NCBI RefSeq assembly: GCF_004355005.1 | Contig: NZ_SMSJ01000057.1 | Coordinates: 1-32,420, forward strand | DNA length: 32,420 nucleotides | Source: Dankookia rubra | Lineage (GTDB): Bacteria; Pseudomonadota; Alphaproteobacteria; Acetobacterales; Acetobacteraceae | Direction of reading: 5' to 3' | Shown: positions 16,075-23,442 of the stretch, piece by piece | Numbering within the stretch: the first letter of the stretch is position 1 | Layout: every line of letters begins with the position of its first letter | Notes under the pieces: model-generated | What the model saw: the letters and a program-made list of their open reading frames with translations, nothing else | What the model was told of the DNA's origin: nothing | Databases searched by the model: none | Position numbers and translations under genes: made by a program

Positions 16075-17040
16075 TCAGTCCAACGTCAGCCCCAGCGCCT
16101 TGATGAGCGGCCAGGTGATGGCGCGCTCGGCGTCGATCCGCGCGCGGTATTCCGCGGCGGCGCCGGTCAGCGGCTCCAGCCCGATCTCCTGCATCCGCGC
16201 ACGTACCGGCGCCTCGGCCAAGGTCTCCGCCAGCGACGCCGAAAGCCGCGCGGCGGCGGCATCCGGGATGCGGGCGGGCGCGGTCAGGCCCTGCCAGGCA
16301 TAGGCCTCGAAACCCGGCAGCCCCGCGGCCTCGGCCACCACCGGCACGCCGGGCAGCGCCGCCTGCGGTGCCGCGGAACAGAGCGCGAGCGGGCGGACGC
16401 GGCCGGAGCGCAAGGCCTCCCCGCCCGCCGCCAGGTCCACCACCGCGGCCTCCACCGTGCCCGCCATCAGGTCGTTCAGCACCGGCGCCATGCCCCGATA
16501 GGGCACGTGGTTCAGCTTCACGCCGGCATCGCGGGCGAGGCGTTCCATCGCCAGGTGGTGCGGGCTGCCGATGCCGGGGCTGCCGTAGTCGACCGTGCCC
16601 GGCGCCGCCTTCGCGCGGTCCAGCAGCGCCCGCAGCGTGGTGGCGGCGGAGCTGGTGCGGACCGCCACCACCAGGTGGAAGCGCGCCATCAGTCCCAGCA
16701 GCCGAAGGTCCCGATCCACGTCGAAGGGCAGCGAACGGTAGAGTGCGGGATTGAAGACCAGCGTCTCGTTCCCCGCGGTGAAGACGGTATGCCCGTCCGG
16801 CTCGGCCCGCGCGGCGGCCTCGGCGCCGATATTGGTGGCCGCGCCGGGCCGGTTCTCCACCACCACGGGCTGGCCGAGCTTCGGGCCCATGGCGCTGCCG
16901 AGCAGCCGCGCCAGCACGTCGGTGCCGCCGCCGGCGGGATAGCCGACGATCCAGCGCAGCGGATGGCTCGGCGCCCATTGGGCGCGCGCGGCGAAGGGCA
17001 GCAGGGTCGTCGCCATCGCGGCGCGGCGGGTGAGCGTCAT
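16075..17040 (-). CDS. Tripartite tricarboxylate transporter substrate-binding protein (TctC/Bug family)
   Basis: This 321 aa periplasmic binding protein starts with a twin-arginine-like signal (TRRAAMATTLLPFAARAQ) and continues with the Bug-family hallmarks IVGYPAGGGTDVLARLL, VVVENRPGAATNIGAEAAARA (in part), DYGSPGIGSPHHLAMERL and NHVPYRGMAPVLNDLMAG. Bug proteins bind carboxylated compounds and deliver them to TctAB or act as sensors. No tctAB membrane genes are in the window, so this is an orphan, as is common in this bacterial group. GAGGA lies about 8 nt before the ATG. It is last in the minus-strand series after the P450 gene but separated from it by repeat copy D. Confidence 0.94.
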   Translation of the reverse strand: MTLTRRAAMATTLLPFAARAQWAPSHPLRWIVGYPAGGGTDVLARLLGSAMGPKLGQPVVVENRPGAATNIGAEAAARAEPDGHTVFTAGNETLVFNPALYRSLPFDVDRDLRLLGLMARFHLVVAVRTSSAATTLRALLDRAKAAPGTVDYGSPGIGSPHHLAMERLARDAGVKLNHVPYRGMAPVLNDLMAGTVEAAVVDLAAGGEALRSGRVRPLALCSAAPQAALPGVPVVAEAAGLPGFEAYAWQGLTAPARIPDAAAARLSASLAETLAEAPVRARMQEIGLEPLTGAAAEYRARIDAERAITWPLIKALGLTLD

Positions 17041-17060
17041 GCGGGCATCCTCGGAGGCAG

Positions 17061-17196
17061 CAAGGCCGGAAGGAGGTATCCTCCCTGGACCCTTCGCTAA
17101 GTCTCTGAGTCGGCGCTCGCTTCGCGGCGGCTGCCAACCCACAAAAAGGAAGGGTGGGGTTCGGGGAGGGAATACCTGTCCCTCCCCGACCTTCCC
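17061..17196 (+). repeat. Dispersed two-hairpin intergenic repeat, copy D (forward)
   Basis: This copy starts CAAGGCC. The left hairpin is AAGGA/TCCTCC-like around GGTA. The right hairpin is a perfect 11-bp stem (TCGGGGAGGGA, loop ATACCTG, TCCCTCCCCGA). It ends exactly at the P450 stop codon and reaches to within 20 nt of the tctC ATG. Unlike the other copies it lies between two genes on the same strand, so it could separate the P450 and tctC transcripts. Confidence 0.8.
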
Positions 17197-18423
17197 TCAG
17201 CCAAGCCTGACGGGCAGCCGGAGGAACCCCCGGAACCGCGCCCGCCCGCCCCGCACCGGCGGGGCCGAGACCGCGTAGCCCGGAAAGCGCGCGAGGAAGC
17301 GCGATATGGCGATCCGCCCCTCCAGCCGCGCCAGGGCGAGCCCCGCGCATTGATGCGCGCCGGCGGCGAAGGCCAGGTGCCGGTTCGGCATGCGGCCGAT
17401 GTCGAAGCGCTCGGGGTCGGGGAACTGCGCCGGGTCACGGTTGGCGGCGCCGATGCAGAGGGTGACGAGGGTGCCGGGCGCGAGCGCTACGCCGCCGATC
17501 TCGCAGGGCGACGCCACGCCGCGGTTGCCGAGCTGGTTGGAGCTTTCGTAGCGCAGCACCTCCTCGACCGCGGCGTTGATCAGCCCGGGCTCGGCCAGCA
17601 GCCGGGCCTTCTCGGCGGGGTGGCGCAGCAACGCTTCCAGCCCGTTGCCGATCAGGTTGGTGGTGGTCTCGTGCCCCGCGTTCAGCAGGAAGATGCAGTT
17701 GTGCAGCAGCTCCGCCTCGGTCAGCCGGTCGCCGCTCTCCTCGCCCTGGATCAACCGGGTCAGCACGCAGGTGGCGGGGTCGAGCGGCGCGGCGCGGCGG
17801 CGGGCGACGAGGCCACGGAGGTATGCCAGGAATCCGGTGACGGCGGCATTGCCGCGCGCCGCGGCCTCGGGCGTCACCACGGGTTCCAGCGCGCCGAGGA
17901 TCGCCAGCGACCAGCCGCGCAGCGGCCCGCGTTCCTCCGCCGGCACGCCGAGCAGGTTGCCGATCACCTCGATCGGGATGGCGGCGGCGAAGTCCTCGAT
18001 CAGGTCCACCTCGCCTTTGGCCGCCATCGCGTCCAGCAGCCCCTCGACCAGCCCGACCAGCGCCGGTTCCATCCCGCCGATCGCGCGCGGCGTCAGCGCG
18101 CCCATGATCAGCCGGCGGACGCGGGTGTGCAGCGGCGGGTCGTTGAAGACGAGGCTGGTGGTGTGGTGCTCGTAGAGCGGCGTCGCGCCGTATTTCGGCG
18201 CGAACTCGACATGCTTGTCGGAGGAGAAGGTCCGCGTGTCCCGGTAGACCCGGTCGAGGTCGGCCCAGCGCGTCAGCAGGACCGAGCCGTCCGGCATGCG
18301 CTTCACCGGTGCCTGTTCGCGCAAGGCCCGGTAGGTTGGGTAGGGATCGTCGTAGAAGGATGGCGGCAGGGCGCGCAGGTCGAAGCCCCCGGCCAGCGCC
18401 GTCGCCTCGTCCAATGCTGGCAT
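17197..18423 (-). CDS. Cytochrome P450
   Basis: This 408 aa soluble bacterial P450 is a heme monooxygenase. The I-helix oxygen-activation motif is AGHETTT (249-255), the K-helix ExxR is E288-VL-R291, and the heme-binding loop is FAAGAHQCAG with the proximal Cys at 359. There is no signal or membrane anchor. GGGAGGA precedes the ATG. No ferredoxin or ferredoxin-reductase gene is nearby, so electrons must come from partners elsewhere. It is 49 nt downstream of the GH1 gene and probably co-transcribed with it and the AtuA-related gene. The substrate is unknown; bacterial P450s in such settings often hydroxylate terpenoids or fatty acids. Confidence 0.95.
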   Translation of the reverse strand: MPALDEATALAGGFDLRALPPSFYDDPYPTYRALREQAPVKRMPDGSVLLTRWADLDRVYRDTRTFSSDKHVEFAPKYGATPLYEHHTTSLVFNDPPLHTRVRRLIMGALTPRAIGGMEPALVGLVEGLLDAMAAKGEVDLIEDFAAAIPIEVIGNLLGVPAEERGPLRGWSLAILGALEPVVTPEAAARGNAAVTGFLAYLRGLVARRRAAPLDPATCVLTRLIQGEESGDRLTEAELLHNCIFLLNAGHETTTNLIGNGLEALLRHPAEKARLLAEPGLINAAVEEVLRYESSNQLGNRGVASPCEIGGVALAPGTLVTLCIGAANRDPAQFPDPERFDIGRMPNRHLAFAAGAHQCAGLALARLEGRIAISRFLARFPGYAVSAPPVRGGRARFRGFLRLPVRLG

Positions 18424-18472
18424 GCCGCATCCTCCCGTTCCGGCGGATGAAAGCGCCGCCGGCGCCCCGGCG

Positions 18473-19729
18473 TCAATTCGCCGGCGGTCCCTCGCCCGGC
18501 GGCCAACAATCCTGGTCGACCGGCATCAGCACCGGGACCTGCAGGCAGAGGCTCTGCGCCGGCAGCACGTCCCGCCAGTCGGCGATCAGCTTGCGGTAGG
18601 CGGTGCCGACGCGGCGGATCCTGCGGTCGAGGTCGTAGAGGCCGAGCGGATTGGCCCGGCCGCGCTTCTCCCGCAGCGCCACGTCCCAGTCCACCTGGTC
18701 GGTCAGCGAGTACCAGGTGAAGCCGACCACCGGCACGCCGTCGTTCCTGACGCGCAGCACGTTGGCCCATTGCTTCCACAGCCAGAGCACCGCCTCCTCG
18801 CCGGTCGGGCCTTCCTGCAGGTTGGTCTCGGTATGCATCACTGGCAGCAGGTAGCGGTCGTGGTACTGCCGGGTGATGGTGGCGTAGCCGAAGATCTCGC
18901 CCGAGGCCCGGGTGCGGCCATCCGCCGAGACCAGGTGCTCGTTGGTGACGTAGTAGTCGTTGCCCATGATGCACCAGCGCTTGAGGCGGTGGCGGAGGAA
19001 GAAATCGTACTCGTCCCGAGTCATGCCGTTGTCGAGCAGGTACTGGTACATCCCGCTGTCGACCCGCCGGCCGTAGTTGAGGTCGAGCGAGAGGAAGCGC
19101 TCGGCGTTGCGGATCTCGGCCGGGCCGATCGCCGCGGGGCTGTCGGCGTGGAAGTATTCCGAGCTTTCCGACTGGATGAAGAGCGCGTCGGGGCGGACCT
19201 CGAGGATCGCCTCCATCGCCAGGATGTTCGCGCGCACCAGGTGCTTCAGCGCGGTGACGAAGCCGCGGTCGGTGGCCAGCTGCTCGTTCCACCAGCCGTA
19301 GCGGGCGGAGAAGACCGCGGTGATGAACATCTCGTTCACCGGGGTATAGAGCTGTACCCAGGGGAAGCGCTCGGCGAAGGCGCGGGTATAGGCGGCGAAC
19401 AGCGCCGGGAAGTCCGGGTTCTGGAAGTCGCCGATCCAGTCCGGCACGCCGAAATGGCAGAGATCGACGATGGGGACGATGCGCAGGCGCCGCAACTCGG
19501 CGAAGGCCTGGTCGGCATAGGCCCAGTCGTGCCGGCCAGGGCCGAGCAGGGTACTGTGCAGCGCCGGGCCGATCCGGAGGAAGTTGCAGCCGATGTCCTG
19601 CACCAGGGCGAAATCCTCGCGCCAACGGTTGTAGTGGCCGCATTCCGCCATCTGGTCGCGGCGGATGCGGCCGCCATCGATGGTTGGGTCGCTGTTCTCG
19701 ATGCCCGTGGCAAACAGGAAATAAGTCAT
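18473..19729 (-). CDS. Glycoside hydrolase family 1-like protein (beta-glucosidase type, divergent)
   Basis: This 418 aa TIM-barrel protein resembles GH1 enzymes. The acid/base region is LYTPVNEMF with E133 (TxNEP in classical members) and the nucleophile region is MHTETN with E301 (TENG in classical members). Other GH1 features are the early FLFATGIENS, WREDFALVQDIG, DLCHFGVPDWIG and late GFTWYSLTDQVDWD. It has no signal peptide, so it acts in the cytoplasm. The motifs depart from the classic GH1 consensus, so its substrate may be an aglycone-modified glycoside. It lies 33 nt after the AtuA-related gene and 49 nt before the P450 gene on the same strand. Confidence 0.85.
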   Translation of the reverse strand: MTYFLFATGIENSDPTIDGGRIRRDQMAECGHYNRWREDFALVQDIGCNFLRIGPALHSTLLGPGRHDWAYADQAFAELRRLRIVPIVDLCHFGVPDWIGDFQNPDFPALFAAYTRAFAERFPWVQLYTPVNEMFITAVFSARYGWWNEQLATDRGFVTALKHLVRANILAMEAILEVRPDALFIQSESSEYFHADSPAAIGPAEIRNAERFLSLDLNYGRRVDSGMYQYLLDNGMTRDEYDFFLRHRLKRWCIMGNDYYVTNEHLVSADGRTRASGEIFGYATITRQYHDRYLLPVMHTETNLQEGPTGEEAVLWLWKQWANVLRVRNDGVPVVGFTWYSLTDQVDWDVALREKRGRANPLGLYDLDRRIRRVGTAYRKLIADWRDVLPAQSLCLQVPVLMPVDQDCWPPGEGPPAN

Positions 19730-19762
19730 GCGGCGGGTCCAACGCCCCGCTGCGGCTGGGGT

Positions 19763-20104
19763 TCAGCCCTGCAACAATTCGCGCGGGACGGAGACGGTCA
19801 GCGACAGCAACCGGAAGGACTGCGTTTTGCCATGGCCGTCGAGATTGAGGCTGCCGTTCACCCCGCCTTCCAGCACGTCGTCGACGACGAAGTTGAAGGC
19901 CGCTAGCCGCGGCAGGTCATAGCGGGTGCAGCGCGTGGCGCCGCGGTGCGCGAACAGCGCCAGCACGCGTTCCTCCGTCACCTGCTCCGCCAGGATGGGA
20001 TAAAGCGCGGGATCGTAGGGAATCAGCGACAGGTTGCTGCGGTTGCCCTTGTCGCCGGCCCTGCTGTGGGCAACCGCATGCAGCGGGACGTCTATCCTGT
20101 CCAT
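19763..20104 (-). CDS. AtuA-related small protein (C-terminal partner of AtuA)
   Basis: This 113 aa protein matches the small domain that follows or is fused to AtuA (DUF1446) proteins: VPLHAVAHSRAGDKGNRSN, DPALYPILAEQVTEERV, TRYDLPRLAAFNFVV and a C-terminal SLNLDGHGKTQSF region. ATG 20104 follows GGAGG at 6 nt; an upstream in-frame ATG lacks this. The neighbouring AtuA gene lies on the same strand 477 nt upstream, with an oppositely oriented gene in between, so the pair is split. The product may form a complex with AtuA in an acyl-CoA or terpene degradation pathway, but its biochemical role is not established. Confidence 0.82.
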   Translation of the reverse strand: MDRIDVPLHAVAHSRAGDKGNRSNLSLIPYDPALYPILAEQVTEERVLALFAHRGATRCTRYDLPRLAAFNFVVDDVLEGGVNGSLNLDGHGKTQSFRLLSLTVSVPRELLQG

Positions 20105-20223
20105 CTCGGCCTCCAGGGATTGTGGAACCCCAAACATGAACCCATGTTAATGTCCGTGTCAGACAGGAGCAATGAATGGCATCCCGCCGCGGCCCTGCCC
20201 GACCATGGAGAACCAGGCAAGCG

Positions 20224-20580
20224 ATGTTTCCGAAATTTCTGTCCGCCCCGGCCTTCGCCCTCGCCGCCGCGCTCGGCGTGCTGGCCCTGCCGGCGTCGGC
20301 AGAGGCTTATCCGCGGCTCAGCGGCGGCGACGACGACCAGACGGTGACCTACGGCCCGAGCCTCGGCGAGACCATCGTCGGCGGCGCCACGGCGCGCATC
20401 CAGGGCGGCGGCCGCGACCAGACCGGCTATGCGGCGTGGCCCGGCGGCCGGGCGCGCGAGGGGCGGGTCGGCGTGCTGCAGGGCGGCGGCCGCGACGCGG
20501 CGGTGCAGTACCTCGACGGTAACCCGCATCGCTGGGCCGGTACCCCGGCCGATACCGACGAACGCGGCCACGGCGGCTGA
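20224..20580 (+). CDS. Small secreted protein with a repeated QGGGRD motif
   Basis: The 118 aa product has a clear signal peptide (MFPKFLSAPAFALAAALGV, then LALPASAEA) and a mature domain of about 90 residues with QGGGRD repeated (QGGGRDQTGYAAW and QGGGRDAAVQYLD), acidic and Gly-rich, without Cys. No known domain is recognised; the repeats suggest a small beta-structured or surface protein. It is transcribed from the region shared with the divergent AtuA-related gene and converges on atuA, with only 1 nt between stop codons. A 16-bp perfect hairpin lies 7 nt beyond its stop. It looks like an insertion into the atu pair. Confidence 0.7.
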   Translation: MFPKFLSAPAFALAAALGVLALPASAEAYPRLSGGDDDQTVTYGPSLGETIVGGATARIQGGGRDQTGYAAWPGGRAREGRVGVLQGGGRDAAVQYLDGNPHRWAGTPADTDERGHGG

Positions 20581-20581
20581 G

Positions 20582-22003
20582 CTACCCCGCCGGGGAGATG
20601 GCCCCCGCCATCTCCCCGGCGGCCTTCAGCATCTCCCGTGCGCTCCGCACGACCACGCTGGTCGGCACCCTCTCCCGCAGCACCAGGTAGCTCCGCGTCA
20701 GGATGCGCGGCGTCAGCCGCCAGCGGGCGCCGCCGGTGCCCGCAGTGCCGCAGCAGAGCAGCGCGAGCACCTCCCGCGCCGCCTGGTCGACCGCATCGCG
20801 GTCGGGCCCTTCGGCGGCGAGGCGGATGCGGAGCTCGGGCGGCTCCGGCCCGTCATAGCTGCGCCAGAGCGTGCCAGCATCGCTGTCCAGCACCGAGCCG
20901 ATGCCGATGAGGTCCACCCGTGCCCGCACCGGCAGGCCGCGCAGCCTGAGGCGCTGCTGCAGCACGTCCGCGGTGGCCCTGGCCCGCGCCAGCGCGTTCG
21001 GCCCGGCGACGGAGACCTCGCCCTCGCCGAGCCAGGTACCCTCGAAGCAGGCGGTGACCTTCAGCGTATCGGGCCGCGCATGGCCGCGCAGGCCGCGCAC
21101 CGCGACGCGGTCGTGGCCGACCTGCTCGACGCTGCAGCCGGAGATGTCCAGCACCACGTCCGGCGTGATGTAGCGCGCGGGGTCGTGCAGCTCATACAGA
21201 AGCTGCTCCTTGACCGTGCGCAGGTCGACGATGCCGCCGGTATCCGCCGGCTTGGTGATCACCAGCCCGCCGTCCCGCGTCACCTCGGCGATGGGGAAGC
21301 CGATATTGGCGGGGTCGGGAATGTCCTTGAAGCCGGGGTCCCAGAAGACGCCGCCGGTGACCTGGCTGCCGCATTCCAGCAGGTGGCCGCAGGCCGCGCC
21401 CACCGCCAGCTTCTCCCAGTCGTCGAGACTCCAGCCGAAATGGTGGACCAGCGGCGCGATCGCCAGCGCGGGGTCCGAGGTGCGGCCGGCGACCACCACG
21501 TCGGCGCCCTGCCGCAGTGCCTCGACCAGCGGCTCGGCGCCGATATAGGCATTGGCCGCGACCAGCCGCGCCGACTTCGTGTCGATGCTGTCGTCGGCCT
21601 CGTGCACCGGCAGCTGGTCGAGCGCGATGGAGGAACTCACGTCGTCGCCGCCGACCACGGCGATGCGGCACTCCGGCAGGCCGAGCCGGAGCGCCAGCCG
21701 CGCCACCAGCCGCGCCGCGGCGGCGGGATTGGCAGCGCCGAAATTGCCGAGGATGGGGATGCGGTGCGTCACGCAGTCGCGCAGCACCGGCTCCAGCAGC
21801 CGCTCCAGCATCGGCTCGTAGCCGAGCTCCGGGTCGCGCCGGCGCTCGAGCTGCGCGAGGGCCACGGTGCGCTCGCCGAGCGTCTCGAAGAACAGCGCCG
21901 CCGGCAGGCCGCGGGCGACCAGGCTGCGGACCACGGGGATGGGCGCGTCGACCCGGTCGCCGGAGAAGCCGGCGCCGTTGCCGACCAGGAAAATGTCGCT
22001 CAT
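20582..22003 (-). CDS. AtuA-family protein (acyclic terpene utilization, DUF1446)
   Basis: This 473 aa protein has the features of the AtuA family: FLVGNGAGFSGDR at the N-terminus, RIPILGNFGAANPAAAARL, VVAGRTSDPALAIAPLVHHFGW (in part), CGSQVTGGVFWDPGF, and the C-terminal VDLIGIGSVLDSD segment. AtuA was named in Pseudomonas citronellol/geraniol degradation, but many homologues lie in other acyl-CoA pathways, so substrate assignment is tentative. AAAGGGAG lies 6 nt before the ATG. The last codons encode a perfect hairpin. It is divergent from an M20 amidohydrolase gene. Its usual small partner gene is separated from it by an antisense gene. Confidence 0.9.
   Translation of the reverse strand: MSDIFLVGNGAGFSGDRVDAPIPVVRSLVARGLPAALFFETLGERTVALAQLERRRDPELGYEPMLERLLEPVLRDCVTHRIPILGNFGAANPAAAARLVARLALRLGLPECRIAVVGGDDVSSSIALDQLPVHEADDSIDTKSARLVAANAYIGAEPLVEALRQGADVVVAGRTSDPALAIAPLVHHFGWSLDDWEKLAVGAACGHLLECGSQVTGGVFWDPGFKDIPDPANIGFPIAEVTRDGGLVITKPADTGGIVDLRTVKEQLLYELHDPARYITPDVVLDISGCSVEQVGHDRVAVRGLRGHARPDTLKVTACFEGTWLGEGEVSVAGPNALARARATADVLQQRLRLRGLPVRARVDLIGIGSVLDSDAGTLWRSYDGPEPPELRIRLAAEGPDRDAVDQAAREVLALLCCGTAGTGGARWRLTPRILTRSYLVLRERVPTSVVVRSAREMLKAAGEMAGAISPAG
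20587..20622. terminator. Perfect 16-bp hairpin in the 3' end of atuA
   Basis: CCGCCGGGGAGATGGC and GCCATCTCCCCGGCGG pair perfectly around a CCCC loop. The structure is inside the last codons of atuA and 7 nt after the stop of the convergent plus-strand gene. It probably ends transcription from the plus strand and may do so from both sides. No T-run is present. Confidence 0.6.
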
Positions 22004-22121
22004 GGGCGCTCCCTTTGCCGCATCATCGCGCCGGGGGGCAGGCGCCGCAACCGGCCCGCGGCCTCGTGCCTCGACACGCGGCCGGCGTTGCGCTTGCTTG
22101 GCACCCCCTCCGGAGGCCCCC

Positions 22122-23294
22122 ATGCCCATCGTCAACCGCATCGCCGATTTCGCCGCCGAGATGACCGAGTGGCGGCAGGATTTCCACGCCCATCCCGAGC
22201 TCGGCTTCGAGGAGCGGCGGACCAGCGACATCGTCGCGGCGAAGCTGGCGGAATGGGGCATCGAGGTCACCCGCGGCATCGCCACCACCGGCCTGGTCGG
22301 GACGCTCCGCAATGGCGACAGCGGCCGGTCCATCGGCCTGCGGGCCGACATGGACTGCCTGCCGATGACCGAGCAGACCGGCCTGCCGCATGCCTCGACG
22401 GTGCCGGGGAAGATGCATGCCTGCGGCCATGATGGCCACACCGCCACCCTGCTGGGCGCGGCGAAGTACCTGGCGGAAACGAAGAACTTCGACGGCACCG
22501 TCCACTTCATCTTCCAGCCGGCGGAGGAAGGCGGCGGCGGCGGCAACGTCATGGTGCAGGAGGGGCTGTTCGAGCGCTTCCCCTGCGACACGGTCTACGG
22601 CATCCACAACGACCCGACCCTGCCGCTGGGCGAGGCCCGCGTCGTGCCGGGCGTGATCCTCGCGGCCTCCGACCGCGTCTCCATCACCATCCGCGGCATC
22701 GGCGGCCATGCGGCGCGGCCGCATGTCACGGTGGACCCGGTGCTGGTCGGGGCGCATGTGCTGGTGGCGCTGCAGGCGCTGGTGGCGCGGCGGACCGACC
22801 CGCTGGACAGCGCGGTGCTCAGCATCACGATGTTCCATGCCGGCAGCGCGATGAACGTCATCCCCGACGTCGCCGAGCTGAAGGGCACCGTCCGCACCCT
22901 GCGGCCGGAGACGCGCGACATGATGGAGAAGCTGATCGCCCAGGTGGCCGAAAGCACCGCCGCGGCGCACGAGGCGACGGCCGAGGTGGTCTATTCGCGC
23001 CTTTATCCGCCGACGGTGAACCACGAGGCGGAGACCGGCCGCGCCGCGCTGGCGGCGGCCAAGGTGCTGGGCGAGGCGCGCGTCATCCAGGACAGCCCGC
23101 CGATCATGGGCGGCGAGGACTTCTCCTTCATGCTGCTGAAGCGCCCGGGCTGCTTCGTGATGATGGGCCAGCAGGGGCCGGACAAGGGCGGCGTGCCGGT
23201 GCACCACCCCAAGTACGACTTCAACGACGCGATGCTGCCGGTGGGGGCGAGCTACTTCGCCACGCTGGTGGAGCAGGAGTTGTCGCGGGGCTGA
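22122..23294 (+). CDS. M20 family amidohydrolase (hippurate hydrolase-like)
   Basis: This 390 aa metallopeptidase-like enzyme hydrolyses N-acyl amino acids or related amides. Metal-binding motifs are HAHPELGFEE (about 22-31), ACGHDGHTATLLG with C101, H103, D104 and H106, the catalytic Glu pair in QPAEEGGGG (135-136), and GGEDFS near the C-terminus. The lid-domain segment GIGGHAARPH is present. CGGAGG precedes the ATG. It is cytoplasmic, with no signal peptide. It is divergent from atuA and convergent with the 3-hydroxyacyl-CoA dehydrogenase gene, with repeat copy E between. The exact substrate is unknown. Confidence 0.94.
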   Translation: MPIVNRIADFAAEMTEWRQDFHAHPELGFEERRTSDIVAAKLAEWGIEVTRGIATTGLVGTLRNGDSGRSIGLRADMDCLPMTEQTGLPHASTVPGKMHACGHDGHTATLLGAAKYLAETKNFDGTVHFIFQPAEEGGGGGNVMVQEGLFERFPCDTVYGIHNDPTLPLGEARVVPGVILAASDRVSITIRGIGGHAARPHVTVDPVLVGAHVLVALQALVARRTDPLDSAVLSITMFHAGSAMNVIPDVAELKGTVRTLRPETRDMMEKLIAQVAESTAAAHEATAEVVYSRLYPPTVNHEAETGRAALAAAKVLGEARVIQDSPPIMGGEDFSFMLLKRPGCFVMMGQQGPDKGGVPVHHPKYDFNDAMLPVGASYFATLVEQELSRG

Positions 23295-23296
23295 GG

Positions 23297-23436
23297 CAAG
23301 GTCGGGGAGGGAAACAGGTGTTCCCTCCCCGAACCCCACCCTTCCCTTGTGTGAGTCGGCTGTCGCCGCGTAGCGGGTGCAAGACTCGGAGAAATAGATG
23401 AGGGGCCCGGGGAGAATACCTTCTCCCCGGCCTTCC
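23297..23436 (-). repeat. Dispersed two-hairpin intergenic repeat, copy E (reverse)
   Basis: This copy begins 2 nt after the amidohydrolase stop. The first hairpin is a perfect 12-bp stem (TCGGGGAGGGAA, loop ACAGGTG, TTCCCTCCCCGA). The second is a perfect 10-bp stem (CCGGGGAGAA, loop TACC, TTCTCCCCGG). GACTCGGAGAAATAGATGAGG is shared with copy B, and the reverse complement aligns with copies C and D. It lies between convergent genes. Confidence 0.82.
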
Positions 23437-23442
23437 TTTTTT
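23407..23442 (+). terminator. Rho-independent terminator formed by repeat copy E
   Basis: The perfect stem CCGGGGAGAA/TTCTCCCCGG (loop TACC) is followed by CCTTCC and six T residues ending in the stop codon of the convergent gene. This is the only repeat copy with an adjacent T-run and should terminate the amidohydrolase transcript. Confidence 0.65.

Noticed and set aside
13243-17100. Very long (1285-codon) plus-strand open frame
   Set aside because: It crosses the MFS gene, the broken lyase-like gene, repeat C and the antisense tctC in a different frame. It has no recognisable domain and is a composition artefact.
949-23436. The repeat as an IS element or CRISPR array
   Set aside because: Copies are too short to code a transposase, are kilobases apart and not regularly spaced.
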